From: Pseudomonas viridiflava | GTDB taxonomy: Bacteria > Pseudomonadota > Gammaproteobacteria > Pseudomonadales > Pseudomonadaceae | Direction of reading: 5' to 3' | DNA: 64,000 nt | NCBI RefSeq assembly: GCF_900573885.1 | Contig: NZ_UPSE01000449.1 | Coordinates: 124,001 to 188,000 of the forward strand | In this document: in pieces, positions 1-11,300 of the stretch | How the letters are laid out: each line of letters opens with the position of its first letter | Position numbering within the stretch: position 1 is the stretch's first letter | The notes under the pieces: model-generated | What the model was told of the DNA's origin: nothing | Database searches by the model: none | The model's input: the letters and a program-made list of their open reading frames with translations, nothing else | Program-made: the position numbers and the translations under genes

Positions 1-1270
1 CGACGGTGACTTCTTCACCAACCCGGCCCTGGTCACTGCGGTCGACACCGCAGTCAGCGCCGGCAAAGCCGTGCACATTCTCGGCCTGCTTTCCGACGGC
101 GGCGTACACAGCCACCAGGATCACCTGGTCGCCATGGCCGACCTGGCTGCCCAGCGTGGCGCGGAAAAAATTTACCTGCACGCGTTCCTCGACGGCCGCG
201 ACACACCGCCGAAAAGCGCCCAGCCTTCGCTGCAATTAATGGACGAAGCCTTCGCAAGACTCAGCAAAGGCCGCACCGCTACGATTATCGGCCGCTACTT
301 CGCCATGGACCGTGACAACCGCTGGGACCGTGTTGAGCAGGCTTACAGCCTGATCGTCGACAGCAAGGCCGAGTTCGAAGCGGCCAACGCTCAGGCTGCG
401 CTGGAAGCCGCTTATGGCCGTGGCGAGAGTGATGAATTCGTCAAAGCCACTCGCATCGGCGCTCCGGCCCCGGTTGAAGACGGCGATGCCGTGGTGTTCA
501 TGAACTTCCGCGCCGACCGCGCACGCGAGCTGACCCGCGCCTTCGTCGAGCCGGACTTTGCCGACTTCGCTCGCGCCCGTGCACCGCAACTGGCCGGCTT
601 CGTGATGCTCACCCAGTACGCAGCCAGCATCAAAGCGCCCATCGCCTTTGCTGCCAGCAGCCTCGACAACGTGCTTGGCGAATACCTGGCGAAAAACGGC
701 AAAACCCAGCTGCGCATCGCCGAAACCGAGAAATACGCCCACGTTACCTTCTTCTTCTCCGGCGGCCGCGAAGACCCGTTCGAAGGCGAAGAGCGCATTC
801 TGATCCCGTCGCCAAAAGTCGCCACCTACGACCTGCAACCGGAAATGAATGCGCCGCAGGTTACCGACCGCATCGTTGAAGCCATCGAACAGCAGCGCTA
901 CGACGTCATTGTGGTGAACTATGCCAACGGCGACATGGTTGGCCACACCGGCGTGTTCGCTGCTGCAGTGAAAGCTGTGGAATGTCTGGACGAGTGCGTA
1001 GGCCGTATCGTCGCTGCGCTGGATAAAGTCGGTGGCGAAGCGCTGATTACCGCCGACCACGGCAACGTCGAGCAAATGGAAGACGAAAGCACCGGCCAGG
1101 CGCACACCGCGCACACCTGTGAGCCGGTGCCGTTTATCTACGTGGGCAAACGTGCGCTGACCATTCGTGAAGGCGGCGTGTTGGCAGACGTGGCACCGAC
1201 CATGCTGAAGCTGATGGGCTTGCCCAAGCCAGCAGAGATGACGGGTGAGAGCATCGTCGTTCTGGATTGA
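1..1270 (+). CDS. gpmI: 2,3-bisphosphoglycerate-independent phosphoglycerate mutase, 3' part
   Basis: Interconverts 3- and 2-phosphoglycerate in cytosolic glycolysis and gluconeogenesis as a Mn-dependent, cofactor-independent enzyme. The reading frame is open from the first bases of the window (frame of base 2), so the N-terminal part, including the phosphoserine region, lies outside. About 423 codons are visible of a protein usually near 510 aa. Visible signatures are [21 protein letters not shown], the substrate-contacting [22 protein letters not shown], and the C-terminal metal-binding segments [12 protein letters not shown] and [10 protein letters not shown]. The frame ends in TGA and is followed by a strong terminator. 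The family assignment is secure. An internal GTG at 71 could be mistaken for a start, but the homology clearly continues upstream of it. Confidence 0.97.
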   Translation, partial: DGDFFTNPALVTAVDTAVSAGKAVHILGLLSDGGVHSHQDHLVAMADLAAQRGAEKIYLHAFLDGRDTPPKSAQPSLQLMDEAFARLSKGRTATIIGRYFAMDRDNRWDRVEQAYSLIVDSKAEFEAANAQAALEAAYGRGESDEFVKATRIGAPAPVEDGDAVVFMNFRADRARELTRAFVEPDFADFARARAPQLAGFVMLTQYAASIKAPIAFAASSLDNVLGEYLAKNGKTQLRIAETEKYAHVTFFFSGGREDPFEGEERILIPSPKVATYDLQPEMNAPQVTDRIVEAIEQQRYDVIVVNYANGDMVGHTGVFAAAVKAVECLDECVGRIVAALDKVGGEALITADHGNVEQMEDESTGQAHTAHTCEPVPFIYVGKRALTIREGGVLADVAPTMLKLMGLPKPAEMTGESIVVLD

Positions 1271-1304
1271 TGAGTCACGCCGGGCTCAGTGATCAACCTT
1301 CCAC

Positions 1305-1331
1305 AAAAAACCGGGCCTGAGTCCGGTTTTT
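1305..1331. terminator. Bidirectional rho-independent terminator between convergent gpmI and DUF2235 genes
   Basis: An AAAAAACCGG arm, an 8-nt loop and a CCGGTTTTT arm lie about 35 bp after the gpmI stop and just beyond the convergent gene's stop. The A and T flanks let it work in both directions. Confidence 0.85.
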
Positions 1332-1340
1332 CATTTGGCA

Positions 1341-2783
1341 CTACTCGTTGCGAAATCGCCTGCGGCAACCGCCCTCCTCAGGTCGATTGATAAACACAAC
1401 GTCGAAGTCGCTGCTGCCCTTGCCGACGGCCGCGTTCCAGTTGGCTGACAAATGTATGTAGCGACGCCGCAATAACGACTGCTCAGCGACCGACAGCTTG
1501 CTGAAAGGCTTGTTCATCGCATAGGCCAAAAGCGACGCCGCGATGGGCTCCAGCTCGGCCGGAAGCGCATCCGCCGGGGTGGTGGGCACCGGGTCAAACG
1601 CAACCCCGGCTTGTACCGCCAGTTCGCGCATGACGCGCAAATACACCCGCGAAAGCTCACCCCGCACCTTTCGCTGCCCTGCCAATGCAGCGAACACACG
1701 CTTCTGTGGTACGTCTCCATGCACGTGGGAAGGCACCGGCGCGTCCCAAGTGCAGATGTTCAGCTCCTGAGGCGCAAAGCAGGTGCGCCAGCGATGCTCA
1801 GTGCATTTGAAATCATCAAGGGCGCGCCGATACGCCTGGCTTTGTTCGTTAGCGATCGTTGCGGCACACAGGCTGCTTTGCGGTTTGCTCAGCAGCAGTT
1901 TCTCGGTGATCAATGGCAGGTAGCCGCCGCCAATGTCCGAGTGGCTGCCGGGCATTTCGATGTCATGGTCCGTGGCTGTCAGAGGGAAGTTATGGCGACA
2001 CTCATCGCTCGCAACCAGTTGAACCACCGTGCGGGCGATATCTGGCGCCAGATAAAGGTTAACGCCAGCGTTGGCGGCCTGGTGCGAACCCAGGAGCCAA
2101 GGCAAAGGCTCGGCAATGGCGGCGACCGTATCCAGCAAACCGATGAAGTTGATTTCGAAGTCGCGCCGGTGGCGCCAGGAGAAGCCCGGCGCGAGCAGTG
2201 GCGAGCCGCTGGGAAGCGCCCGCGCCAGCCCGCTGGCAGCTTCTGAAAGCAGGTCATTGGCGCAATGCCGCGCCGCCGCCGCGCCACGGCTGAAGCCGAA
2301 CAGATCGATTTCCAGCTTGCCAATGGTCAGCTCGGGGTTGTTGCTTCGCAGCGTGCGCAACTGCTGCATAACAAGCGCGGGCATGTGCTCGACTCTCGCC
2401 AGCACACCGGTCGGCCCTCGTCCTGTCGCTTCGCCAAGGCGCGAGTCAGCGGCGCCAGTGCGAGTGCCAATGCCTTCGAGGTAAACCTTTACGGCCACCG
2501 CATCAGCTTCCGGGGCAATGCGATCACCTGCCTCATGCGGATAAAGCGAATACAGCCGCGCTACATTGCTGGGGTCATTTCCATAGCTGACACCCGAGGC
2601 CACGCCCTGTGCCGTGTAACCATTGGCCGTGCATTGCCGATGGATTTCATCAGCTTCCTCCGGGTCCAGCCCCAGGCTGCTTGCCAGGCAACCCTGGGCG
2701 ATAGCGCTGTTGCCCTGGTTGTTTGCGGTGCCATCAAAGAACAACCCAAGGCGCAAAGTGATGGGGGGCGGGGCGTTGCTCAT
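1341..2783 (-). CDS. DUF2235 alpha/beta-hydrolase (Tle1-like phospholipase candidate)
   Basis: A 480-aa protein with DUF2235 hallmarks. These are an N-terminal GLFFDGTANN segment, a nucleophile elbow DLFGFSRGAAAAR (the GxSxG serine near residue 170), and a downstream DIEMPGSHSDIGGGY containing a likely catalytic Asp/His region. DUF2235 includes the Tle1 phospholipase effectors of type VI secretion, so a lipase role is plausible. No vgrG, hcp, PAAR or obvious immunity gene is adjacent, so effector status is only an inference. There is no signal peptide or clear membrane segment. The ATG start is preceded by a weak purine-rich site. It is convergent with gpmI and separated from upstream sapC by a terminator, so it is probably its own transcription unit. 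Confidence 0.8.
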   Translation of the reverse strand: MSNAPPPITLRLGLFFDGTANNQGNSAIAQGCLASSLGLDPEEADEIHRQCTANGYTAQGVASGVSYGNDPSNVARLYSLYPHEAGDRIAPEADAVAVKVYLEGIGTRTGAADSRLGEATGRGPTGVLARVEHMPALVMQQLRTLRSNNPELTIGKLEIDLFGFSRGAAAARHCANDLLSEAASGLARALPSGSPLLAPGFSWRHRRDFEINFIGLLDTVAAIAEPLPWLLGSHQAANAGVNLYLAPDIARTVVQLVASDECRHNFPLTATDHDIEMPGSHSDIGGGYLPLITEKLLLSKPQSSLCAATIANEQSQAYRRALDDFKCTEHRWRTCFAPQELNICTWDAPVPSHVHGDVPQKRVFAALAGQRKVRGELSRVYLRVMRELAVQAGVAFDPVPTTPADALPAELEPIAASLLAYAMNKPFSKLSVAEQSLLRRRYIHLSANWNAAVGKGSSDFDVVFINRPEEGGCRRRFRNE

Positions 2784-2925
2784 GAACGTGTGGCTCCAGC
2801 GAGGTCAACGAATAGCGACGCACGCTGACGCTAAAGCCACGGCAAATAAGCAGGACCACTCCGAACCCGTGTTTCCCAGGTACTTTTTTGCCTGCGAATG
2901 AGCGAAAACCTGGACTTACAGCCAT

Positions 2926-2956
2926 AAAAAAACCGGGCGCCTGCCCGGTTTTTTTA
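2926..2956 (-). terminator. Rho-independent terminator after sapC
   Basis: An A-run, ACCGGGC, a short loop, GCCCGGT and a T-run form a strong hairpin immediately downstream of the sapC stop at 2973. It separates the adhesin locus from the DUF2235 gene. Both flanks are A/T runs, so it may act bidirectionally. Confidence 0.85.
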
Positions 2957-2972
2957 ACCGCTCAAATCACTA

Positions 2973-3713
2973 TCAGTGCTTGGTTTCTTCGCTGGCCTTC
3001 TTGGCCAGGTAATGCACGAACAGCTGATTGGCGTTGCCCAGCGAGGTCAGGTGGGCGTAGATCCAGCCGAGGAAGCCCGAGCGGTGCAGGTCGAGCACGT
3101 GTTCGTCGGCCAGGGCCAGGAATTTCTCTTCGTCGACGGCCAGGAAGTCGCTCAGTACAAACGACTCGCCGCTGGTGTGGCTCAGCTTCAGCGAGCGCGG
3201 CGCCAGCAGCTCCAGTTCGTTGAGCTTGGCGACGAAGCGACGGGTGCGCTCCATTTCGGCGGTGAAGTTCTGCAGGAACTGAATCATCTCTTCGAGGAAT
3301 TCACTGTTCTGCCCTTCGGCGGTGAACAGCTCGCGGCCTTCGGCTTCGTTCCAGCCCGGGTAGGCGGCGTCGAAGCACACGGTGAAGTTCTCGGCGCCGT
3401 CCTGGGCCAGCACGAACGGGTAACGACGGACGAAGGCAGGAATGTAGGTGTTTTCAGCCCATTGCTGGTCGGCGCCCACATAGCCGTTGTGGCCTTCTTT
3501 CAAACCCAGCAAGGCGATGGGCATGGCGTTTTCGCCTTCACCGATAAATACGATTGGGTAGTGACGTGCGGCTTGGAAAAACTCCAGGCCGGCCAGCGGA
3601 ACGAGGTGGGTGCTGGCGGCGAATTCACTGTTGTTGAGACCGGCGAGCTTGAGGCTTTTGTGCTCGTCGCGATTGAGGGCTTTGATGTCTTTGTAGAGCA
3701 ACAAGGTGGTCAT
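2973..3713 (-). CDS. SapC family protein
   Basis: A 246-aa protein opening MTTLLLYKDIKALNR with segments HYPIVFIGEG, ALLGLKEGHNGYV and IPAFVRRYPFVLA, which match the SapC family (PF07277). That family was named from the Campylobacter S-layer locus. Its biochemical role is unknown; it appears soluble with no signal peptide. It lies 24 bp after tpsB on the same strand and before a strong terminator, so it is probably the last gene of the RR-tpsA-tpsB-sapC unit. That position suggests a role in export, modification or surface display of the adhesin, but this is inference. It is not homologous to the SapC permease of the peptide ABC transporter. Confidence 0.85.
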   Translation of the reverse strand: MTTLLLYKDIKALNRDEHKSLKLAGLNNSEFAASTHLVPLAGLEFFQAARHYPIVFIGEGENAMPIALLGLKEGHNGYVGADQQWAENTYIPAFVRRYPFVLAQDGAENFTVCFDAAYPGWNEAEGRELFTAEGQNSEFLEEMIQFLQNFTAEMERTRRFVAKLNELELLAPRSLKLSHTSGESFVLSDFLAVDEEKFLALADEHVLDLHRSGFLGWIYAHLTSLGNANQLFVHYLAKKASEETKH

Positions 3714-3737
3714 GCAGTAACTCCTGAAAATTCTGTT

Positions 3738-5390
3738 TTAACGAATGACGATCTGGGCCAGAACCTGGCCGCTGTCCTGATCCGCCACCACATCCTTGAG
3801 GGTGTTGGCTGCGACCAGGCTGATGCTTAAATGTTTGCCCCAGTTGAAGTTGAGCCCGGCGCCGACGCTTTGCAGGTCGACATCGGCGGTGCCCAGTTCC
3901 ATGGCGCGGCCGTAGTCAAAAAACACGAAAGGCTGCCAACGTTCGCTGAGGTTCCAGTAACTCTCCAGATTCAGCGTCATGCCTTGCGGCGATGCGATAA
4001 CTCCCGGTTCGTAACCACGCACGCTGCTGATACCACCAAACTGGTATAGCAAAGTGGACGGCAGGGTCTCAGTATCACTGGCGTACTGCCAACCGAAGCG
4101 CCCCACTATCAGAAATTCCTGACCGACATTACGGCTTATGTACGCGCTGCCATTCAACAATTGGTAGCTGCCGCTTTCCCCGGTGGTCTGGTTGTCCGAA
4201 TTGGCCTGACGCAGGCGCTGTTCGTAACGCACATACCAGGGCGCGTCGCGGTATTCCACCTGGCCCTTGAGCAGCATTTCATCGGCGCTGGTTTCGCTGA
4301 GGGTCAGGCCCTCGATAGTGGTTTCCGATTCCTGATGGTTGTAGCCCACGCCACCGAGCCACTGCCAATGCTCGTTCACCCAGTACGGGTGGTCGTAGCC
4401 CAGGCCGTAGGTTTGCGATTCGCCCTCAATGTTCAGGGCGGCCAGCGGACCGGTCTGAATCTGCAAGGTGTTGGCGCCGGCTTCCACGTACACCACGCCG
4501 TTGTAGCGGTTCACCGGGCGGCTGTAACGCAGGCTGCCGTATTCCGAGCCATCGGTGGCCACCGCCACGGCGCTCAGGGCGTCGGCCACGCCGGTTGGGG
4601 AAAACCAGTTCAGCGTGCCGCCGTACTGTTCGCGCCCGGTGCTTTCGTTGCCGTAGTTGTTGACGAACAGCGACCACTGCAACGGGTCCGGCTCGAATGC
4701 CTGCATGTCGACCCGCGTGGTGCCAAAGGTCTGCCCCGGCGCCAGGCTGGCGCTTACCTGCGGGCCCGGTGTGGTGGCATTGAAGCGCTGAATCGAGGTC
4801 ATCAACGCGGTGCTGTCCAGGGTTTCACCTTTGCTGACGTTGAGGCGATTTTGATAGAACGCCTCGTCCACCGACTTGCGGTCCTGCCAGGTCACTGCAT
4901 CGACCTTGGCTTCCACCAGCACCACTTTCAGCACGCCGTTTTCCAGATTCTGCGGCGGGATGATCGCGCGCGCCGTGAGCTGACCGCCCGCCTCGTACAA
5001 GGCGTTGACCTCACGCAGCAGTGCATTCAAATCAGCAAAACTGACCGGCCGCCCCACGTATTTCTGAGCGATGGTTTCCAGCGCTTCCTTGGACAAAAAG
5101 CCCGAGGCGTTAAAGCTGACGCCGCTGAGCTGAAACTGCTCGCCCTGCTCCGGCAGTACCTGGTCGGCCGGCATGTCGCCACGCAGCGCCGGCACTTGCG
5201 GGCGTTTGGCGCGTTCTTCGTCGATACGTTTCTGCTGAATGCGTTCGATCTGCTGACGCTGCAGCGTTGGGTCAACCTGCCCCGGAATGCCGGCGGGCAC
5301 GCCGCTGGGCAACGTCGCTGCCTGAACCGAACCCACCAGCCACAACGCCGTCAGCCCACCGATCACTACACGCTTGATTACAGATCCCAC
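3738..5390 (-). CDS. TpsB outer-membrane transporter (ShlB/FhaC/HecB family)
   Basis: Secretes the neighbouring TpsA exoprotein across the outer membrane (type Vb secretion). The 550-aa protein has a signal peptide (about residues 1-24, ending SVQA) and a proline-rich linker rich in Gln and Arg. The first POTRA domain (about 85-160) begins FQLSGVSFNASG, and a second contains SKGETLDSTALM. A 16-strand barrel follows, with the diagnostic VRGYEPG loop-6 motif near residue 455 and a C-terminal strand ending LAQIVIR. The length is normal for the family. Its ATG overlaps the tpsA stop by 13 bp, indicating translational coupling and a dedicated pair. Confidence 0.95.
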   Translation of the reverse strand: MGSVIKRVVIGGLTALWLVGSVQAATLPSGVPAGIPGQVDPTLQRQQIERIQQKRIDEERAKRPQVPALRGDMPADQVLPEQGEQFQLSGVSFNASGFLSKEALETIAQKYVGRPVSFADLNALLREVNALYEAGGQLTARAIIPPQNLENGVLKVVLVEAKVDAVTWQDRKSVDEAFYQNRLNVSKGETLDSTALMTSIQRFNATTPGPQVSASLAPGQTFGTTRVDMQAFEPDPLQWSLFVNNYGNESTGREQYGGTLNWFSPTGVADALSAVAVATDGSEYGSLRYSRPVNRYNGVVYVEAGANTLQIQTGPLAALNIEGESQTYGLGYDHPYWVNEHWQWLGGVGYNHQESETTIEGLTLSETSADEMLLKGQVEYRDAPWYVRYEQRLRQANSDNQTTGESGSYQLLNGSAYISRNVGQEFLIVGRFGWQYASDTETLPSTLLYQFGGISSVRGYEPGVIASPQGMTLNLESYWNLSERWQPFVFFDYGRAMELGTADVDLQSVGAGLNFNWGKHLSISLVAANTLKDVVADQDSGQVLAQIVIR

Positions 5391-8300
5391 TTGGTCGCTC
5401 CGTCCGTTGTTTCCTGGCCGGGCACGACGCTGAATTGCGGTTGCTGGCTGTCATTCATGTTCATGCGCGAATCCATGCGCATCTGGTTCCAGTTCGGCTC
5501 CCAGATCTGTTCCGGCGCCTTGCCCGCTTTGAACGTATTCAAAATGGACGCCAGACGTTGCATCGCCAGACCGTGCGACATCTGCCCTTCGCTGAAGCTG
5601 GCGGCCGTGGTGCGCTGGGTGGTCACGCCGGTTTCAGACGGCGTGGCCGCGTGGGTTTCGCTGAAGTTGGTCAGCAACACCAGATGGGTGAATTTGCGGT
5701 GCAACACATAGGCGTCTGTGGTGCTGGTGATGGCGTCCTGTTTCAGCTGGAAGGCTTTATCCAGTTCATACAGCTGCACATCCGCCAGCGGTTGATACAG
5801 CGGCGACAGGTTGTCCATCAGCACGGTGGCCGCGGCGGTGTAGAGCTTGAGGAAGTCGACGCCCGCAGCATCACGCAGGTCGACCTTCTGGCCGGTGGTG
5901 GTGATGGTGCTGTTCACCGCGTGCAGGCGCGGCGAGACGATGTCGGCCGCGTTCAGCTCGGTGACAAAGCGCGTGGCGTTCGCCGCGCCGGTGCCTTCCA
6001 CCCACAGGTTCAACTGACCGGCGCCGGTGTGGCGGCCGTACAGCTCTATGTCGGCGCCGTGCAGCGCCACCGAGTTGCCGATGCGTGCATCCGCTATGCG
6101 CACCAGGTTGCCCGACCACAAGCTCAGGCTTGGGGCGGTGGCCTTGTTCAGTACGATGCTAGCGTTTGTGGCCACGCCATTGCGCCAGCCGGCGTTCACC
6201 CGGGCGCCTTGGTCAGCGCTGAGTTCACGGCCGGTTGTGTCTGTCAGGCTGTCGAGCAGCACCTGCCCGCCCGCTACCAGGCGATCGAAGAAAATACTGT
6301 CATCAGTCGAGCGCCAGGTCTGGTTTTCGAGGCTGCTGCTGGTGCCTTTCACTTCGATCAGCCCGCGTGCGAGCAGGTCGATGAAGCGGCTGGAAGCCAG
6401 GTCATTAACCTTCATCACGCCGCCGGAAGTGGCTGAGATGTGGCCGTTACCAGCCGTGATAAGCGGCGTGTTGATGTCGCCCGAGGCGTTCAGCACGATG
6501 TCGCCGGTCTGGCTGATGCCGCTGTACGGCAGGCCAGTGGAAACGATGCCGCCCACGCCCGTGCTCATGTTGCCGACGTTGATTGCGCCGTTCTGCGCAT
6601 CAAGGGTTATGTTGCCGCCCGCTTTCACCAGATTGCCGATGGTGATCGACTTGCCGGAAACGATGCTGGCATCACGGCCCGCCGTCACGTTGGTAAGGTT
6701 CACCGCGCCGCCGATGATGAAGCTCAGGTCGCGGCCCGCTTCTGCATCACCGTTCAGGCTCAAGTCGCCACCCACGCCCACAGTGAGGTCGCGGCCGGCT
6801 TTGAGCGAATACTTGCCGCCGAACTTCACTTCCGGCATCGACAAGTCGCCGTTGGCGATGATCGACACGTCACGCTTGGCCTCGACTTTCAGGCCGGTGA
6901 TGTCGCCGTCGCCATTGGCCAACAAGCCGGTGGTTTGCAGGAGCACATCTTCATCCAGGCTCTGCACGCGGCCGAAGAACAGATTGCGACCTTTGATCAC
7001 CACCTGCTTATTGGCTTCAGCGTTGCCGCCGAACACATCGCCATCGGTTTCAACGTACAGGTTCTCGGCCGATTTCAGGTGCCAGTTGTTGGCGTTCAGC
7101 ACCGTTGGATCGAGTGGATCGGCCAGCACGCCAAAGCGGATGGTGCCCAGCGAACCGGCCTGTGTGGTGAGCTTCATGTCGCCGCCGCTGTAGGCCTTGA
7201 GCACGGTCAGGTTGCCGTTGGTGAAACTGGTCAGCGTGGTCAGGGCGCTGACGGTTCCCAGGTCTGCCGAGCCTGCACGCAGGTCGATGGATTGGGTTTT
7301 GCTGTCCAGCGCATCCACCGCAAACAACCCGCCCGCTTTCAACGACAGCTTGCCGGTGTTGCTCACCACGCGGGTGAGGTCCGCCGAGCCGACGTCGTAA
7401 GTAGCATCGCCGACTACCTGCGCGTTGCCGCCTTTCCAGTCGCCGAGGCCATTCACATTCAACGTGGTGCCCACGCTCAGGTCGCCATAGGTCAGCTTGG
7501 TTGCAGGCTTCAGCGCCGGGCCGGTGTGGCGCAGGGCCATGGAGCCGGTGGTGGTGGCGGTGGTCAGGTTCAGCAGGCCTGCGGTTTGCAGATCCAGGTT
7601 GCCGGTGACGTACAGATCGCCGATCGCCGAGCCACTGCCGATTTTCAGGTCGGCATTCCCGCCGCTGGTCAGCGACTTCAGTTTCAGATCGCCAGCGATG
7701 GTCAGACCGGACGTGCCGGTAACGGTGGCCGTGCCGATATCGGCGTTGGCGCTGGTCAGGGTCCACACGCCGCCGGTTTTCAACGTGGTCGCGATCAGGT
7801 CGCCGCTGAGGTCCATCAGCAAATTGCCGGTAGTCGCCTCGGCGCTGCCCAGGGTCAGGCTGGCGCCTTGCAGGTCGAGGTTGCTGTTGGCTTTCAGGCT
7901 GCCGATGTTGACCAGGCCGGTACCGCGCAATTGCACGCTGGCGTTGTTGCTGGTCACGCTATTTAGGCTCAGGTCGCCGAGGCTGTTGAGGTATTGGCTG
8001 CCAGCGCTGAGTAGGCTGCCGCTGCTGATGCCCGAGGCCAGGTTGGCGTAGATCTCGCCGGTGGTGGCGGTGACGTCCAGCGCTTTGGCGGCCAAGGTCA
8101 CGTAGCGGCTGCTGGCGCCGATGTTGCCGCCGTAGGCGCTCAGGCGCAGCAGGTTCTGGGTTTTCCACAGGCTGTTGGCGTCGCTGGCGGCGAAGCTGTA
8201 GGCGCTGATGTCCAGGTCGGCGGCGCTGGCGGTGGTGGTCAGGTCGTCCAGGGTCGCGGTGCCGGTCACAGCGGCGAACAGCCCGTTGCTGGCGGTTACC

Positions 8301-11300
8301 GAGGCGCCGGAGGCCATGTTCCACTGGCCGCCAAGCGTCAGGTACAGGCCGCCCAGGCTGAAGTCGCCGCTTTGCAGCAGGTCGCGGGTTTGGCCGATGT
8401 CGAGCAAGCCGCCCACGTTCACATCGCCCATGCGCAGCACGCCGGCCTGGCTGGCGGTGCCTTGCAGGCCACCGAGGTAGGCGTTGCCGCCGACGTCCAG
8501 TTTGATGCGGTCGTTAACGCCGCCGGTGCCGATCTGAATGCGGTCGGCGAGCGTGCCAACGCTGCCGCTGACGTTCAGGTTCACCGCGCCGCCCAACAGG
8601 TTTTCACCCAGTTGGCTGGCCGACTTCAGGTTGCCGATCACTTTCAAGGTCAGCGAGTCGACGCCAGTGAGGCGCTGCACCGACAGGTCGCCGTGGTTAA
8701 TCAGGTTGATCAGGTTGGCGCGGGCGGTGAGGTTGCCGTCGATCTGCGTGTTGAAGCCGCCAGTGCTGCCGCCGATGGCGCCGTTGCCGGCTTCCAGCAC
8801 CACGTCGTGACCGGTGACCACCACGTTGCTGCCGTTGGCGCTTTCGATGTTGCCGTCGGTTTTGATGCGGACGGTCTGGCCTTTGACGTTGTAGATGTTG
8901 AAGTCTTGCTGGCCGCCCAGGTAGACGTCGCCGTTGGCCGTGGCAGTGATGGTGCCGGTGGCCGTGACGTTGACGTCGTCGCGCTGCACCACGCTGAATT
9001 TCAGCGCATTGGTGTCATCGAAGTAAATGTCGTCCTGCTCGGCACCGGCCAGGGCCGCACGTTGTGCGGTGGTCAGGTTGGCGCCGCCGCCATTGCTGAG
9101 GTCGAACTGCACGTCGGCGTCCAGCGCCTTGCCGATACGGTTGGCCTGCAGCGTGACGTTCTTGCCGGAGATGTTCATCGCTTCGTTGGTGGCCGAAGAG
9201 CTGCTGCCACGGTTGAGCAAGCTGGCGGCGATGGAGAATTGCAGCTGGTCGGTGGTCCAGGCGGCGGTGCTGTTCATCTGCGTCAGCTGCGCGTCGCTCA
9301 GGGCGTACTGGTAGTTCTCGTTGTAGCTCTGGCCGCCGAACTCGGCGTTCATGGCGGTGTAATCGGCCACGCGGCGGGCTTGTTCGCTGGTCACTTGTGC
9401 ATCGGTCCAGCCCAGGCCCTTGAGTTGGGTGATCTGGGTAGCGCTGAGCAGCGCCTGATTGGCGTCGAAGGCCTTGGCGGACCACACACCGGTGTTGCTG
9501 TCGAGGCTCAGGCCACGCTTGGCCCAGTACTGCGAGTAACGCTGGTTGCCGGCTTCGAGCAAGGCCGTTTTTTGTGCGGCGAGCGCGTCGGCAGCCTGCG
9601 TGCCGGTGAGGCCCATGCTGTTCCACAGCGCCTGCATTTCGCTGAGCTTGCGCTCGTCGTAGCTGACGGTGGTGTTGCCATCGAGCAGGTCGCCGTTGCG
9701 CACTTTGATGCCGATGTTGCCGCCCGCCAGCACTTGGTCCAGCCACAGATCGCCGCTGGTTTCTTCCACATAGATATCGCCACCGGCCACCGCCTTGAGC
9801 ATCGCCGAGCCACTGAGGCTGCCGGTGTCGAGGTTGAGCACGGTGTTGGCGCCGCCGATGTTGCCGGCCGCCTGCAAGCTGATGCCCTGGCCTTTGACCA
9901 CCACGCCGCTGTTGGCAGTGAGGTCGCCCTGGGTGCTGACGTTGACGTTGCCCCCGGCTTGCAGGGCGCTGAGGTTCAGACCCGCCGAACCGGTGGCCTT
10001 GATGCCTTGCAGGTAAATGTTGTTGCTGGCCAGCGCCGACAGGTTGTTGCTCACCTGCACACGCAGCGCTTGCGCCGCATCCCCTAGGGCACCGGCAGAC
10101 AGGTTCAGGTCCTTGGCGGAAATCAGCACCGCGTTCGAGCCTTGGCTCAGTGCCTTGCCGCCGTTGAGGGTGATGCTGGTGGTGCCGCTTTCGTTGAACA
10201 GCGAGCCGAGCAGGCTGACGTTGCCGTACGAGGTCACGTCCAGCTTGCCGGCGTCGTAGCCGATGAAGCTGACGGCGATGTCGGAGTCGGCGCGCACGGT
10301 GTAGCGGTCGATTTCCTTGAAGCCCTGCTGGGTCACGGTGGTGCGTGTGGTGCGGTACACCTGGCACCAGATGAAGTGCTTCTTGCAGTAGCCGCCCATG
10401 TCTTTGCGGATCACTTCGGCACCGGTGGTGGCGTAGCGTTCGTCCGCCTGGGTTTTCACCGCGCCGGTGGCCAGGCCGCCTGGCACGTTGCTGGCGTCGC
10501 CCATGTACTCGGCGCCTTCAATCGGCGTGCTGGCGCCTTTCACCGTGTTGAGGCTCAAGGTGGAGCCGTCGCCGGAGGGCACGAAGCCCCAGAACTCGTC
10601 CCAGTACTCGACCTTGGTGGTGGTGTCGCTGGTGTCGCGACCTTGCAGCCATACGTAGGAGCGGTTGTCGGAGGTGTTGTAGCTGGTGTCGCGGCCGTTG
10701 GTGGTTTTCACCAGGTACTGCGAGGTGGCTTTGACCGCGTTGCTCCAGCCTTCGTACTGCTGCACGGCGTTGCCGGCGTGGGTGTAAATGGTCGACCAGA
10801 CATCGTTCGGGTTGGCCGCCACACGGCCCACGTCGTTGATGCGCAGGGTGCCTTCCACGCCGGAGCCGAGGTCGATGCCGGTGATGTTCAACTGGCGCGT
10901 GGTGTTGTTCACCACCTTCACCTGGCTGTAGCCGTCGAGCACTTTCAGCGAGCCGTTGCCGGTGCTCATGATGTGGCCGGTAAGCTCCATGTAGCCGCCC
11001 GCCACTTCCACTTTGTCGAGCACGATGCTGTCGGTGAGGAAGTTGTAGCTGTAGCCGATGGCGCCGGTGCGGGCATCGGTGGTGGCCAGTTGCACGATGG
11101 CCGCGCCGCCGCGTTTCCACGCTGCGCGCAAGAGGTCGAGCGCGGCGAAGTTGGCGTCGCTGAGGGTCACGCTCCAGTCCTGCACACCACTCTGCACCAA
11201 GCCGTTGATGTTCAGGTACAGGGCGTTGATTACCACGTTGTTGCCGGCGACCACGCCGCTGCCAGCGGCCGGACCTTTGAGCACGCCGTTGGCGTTGTTG

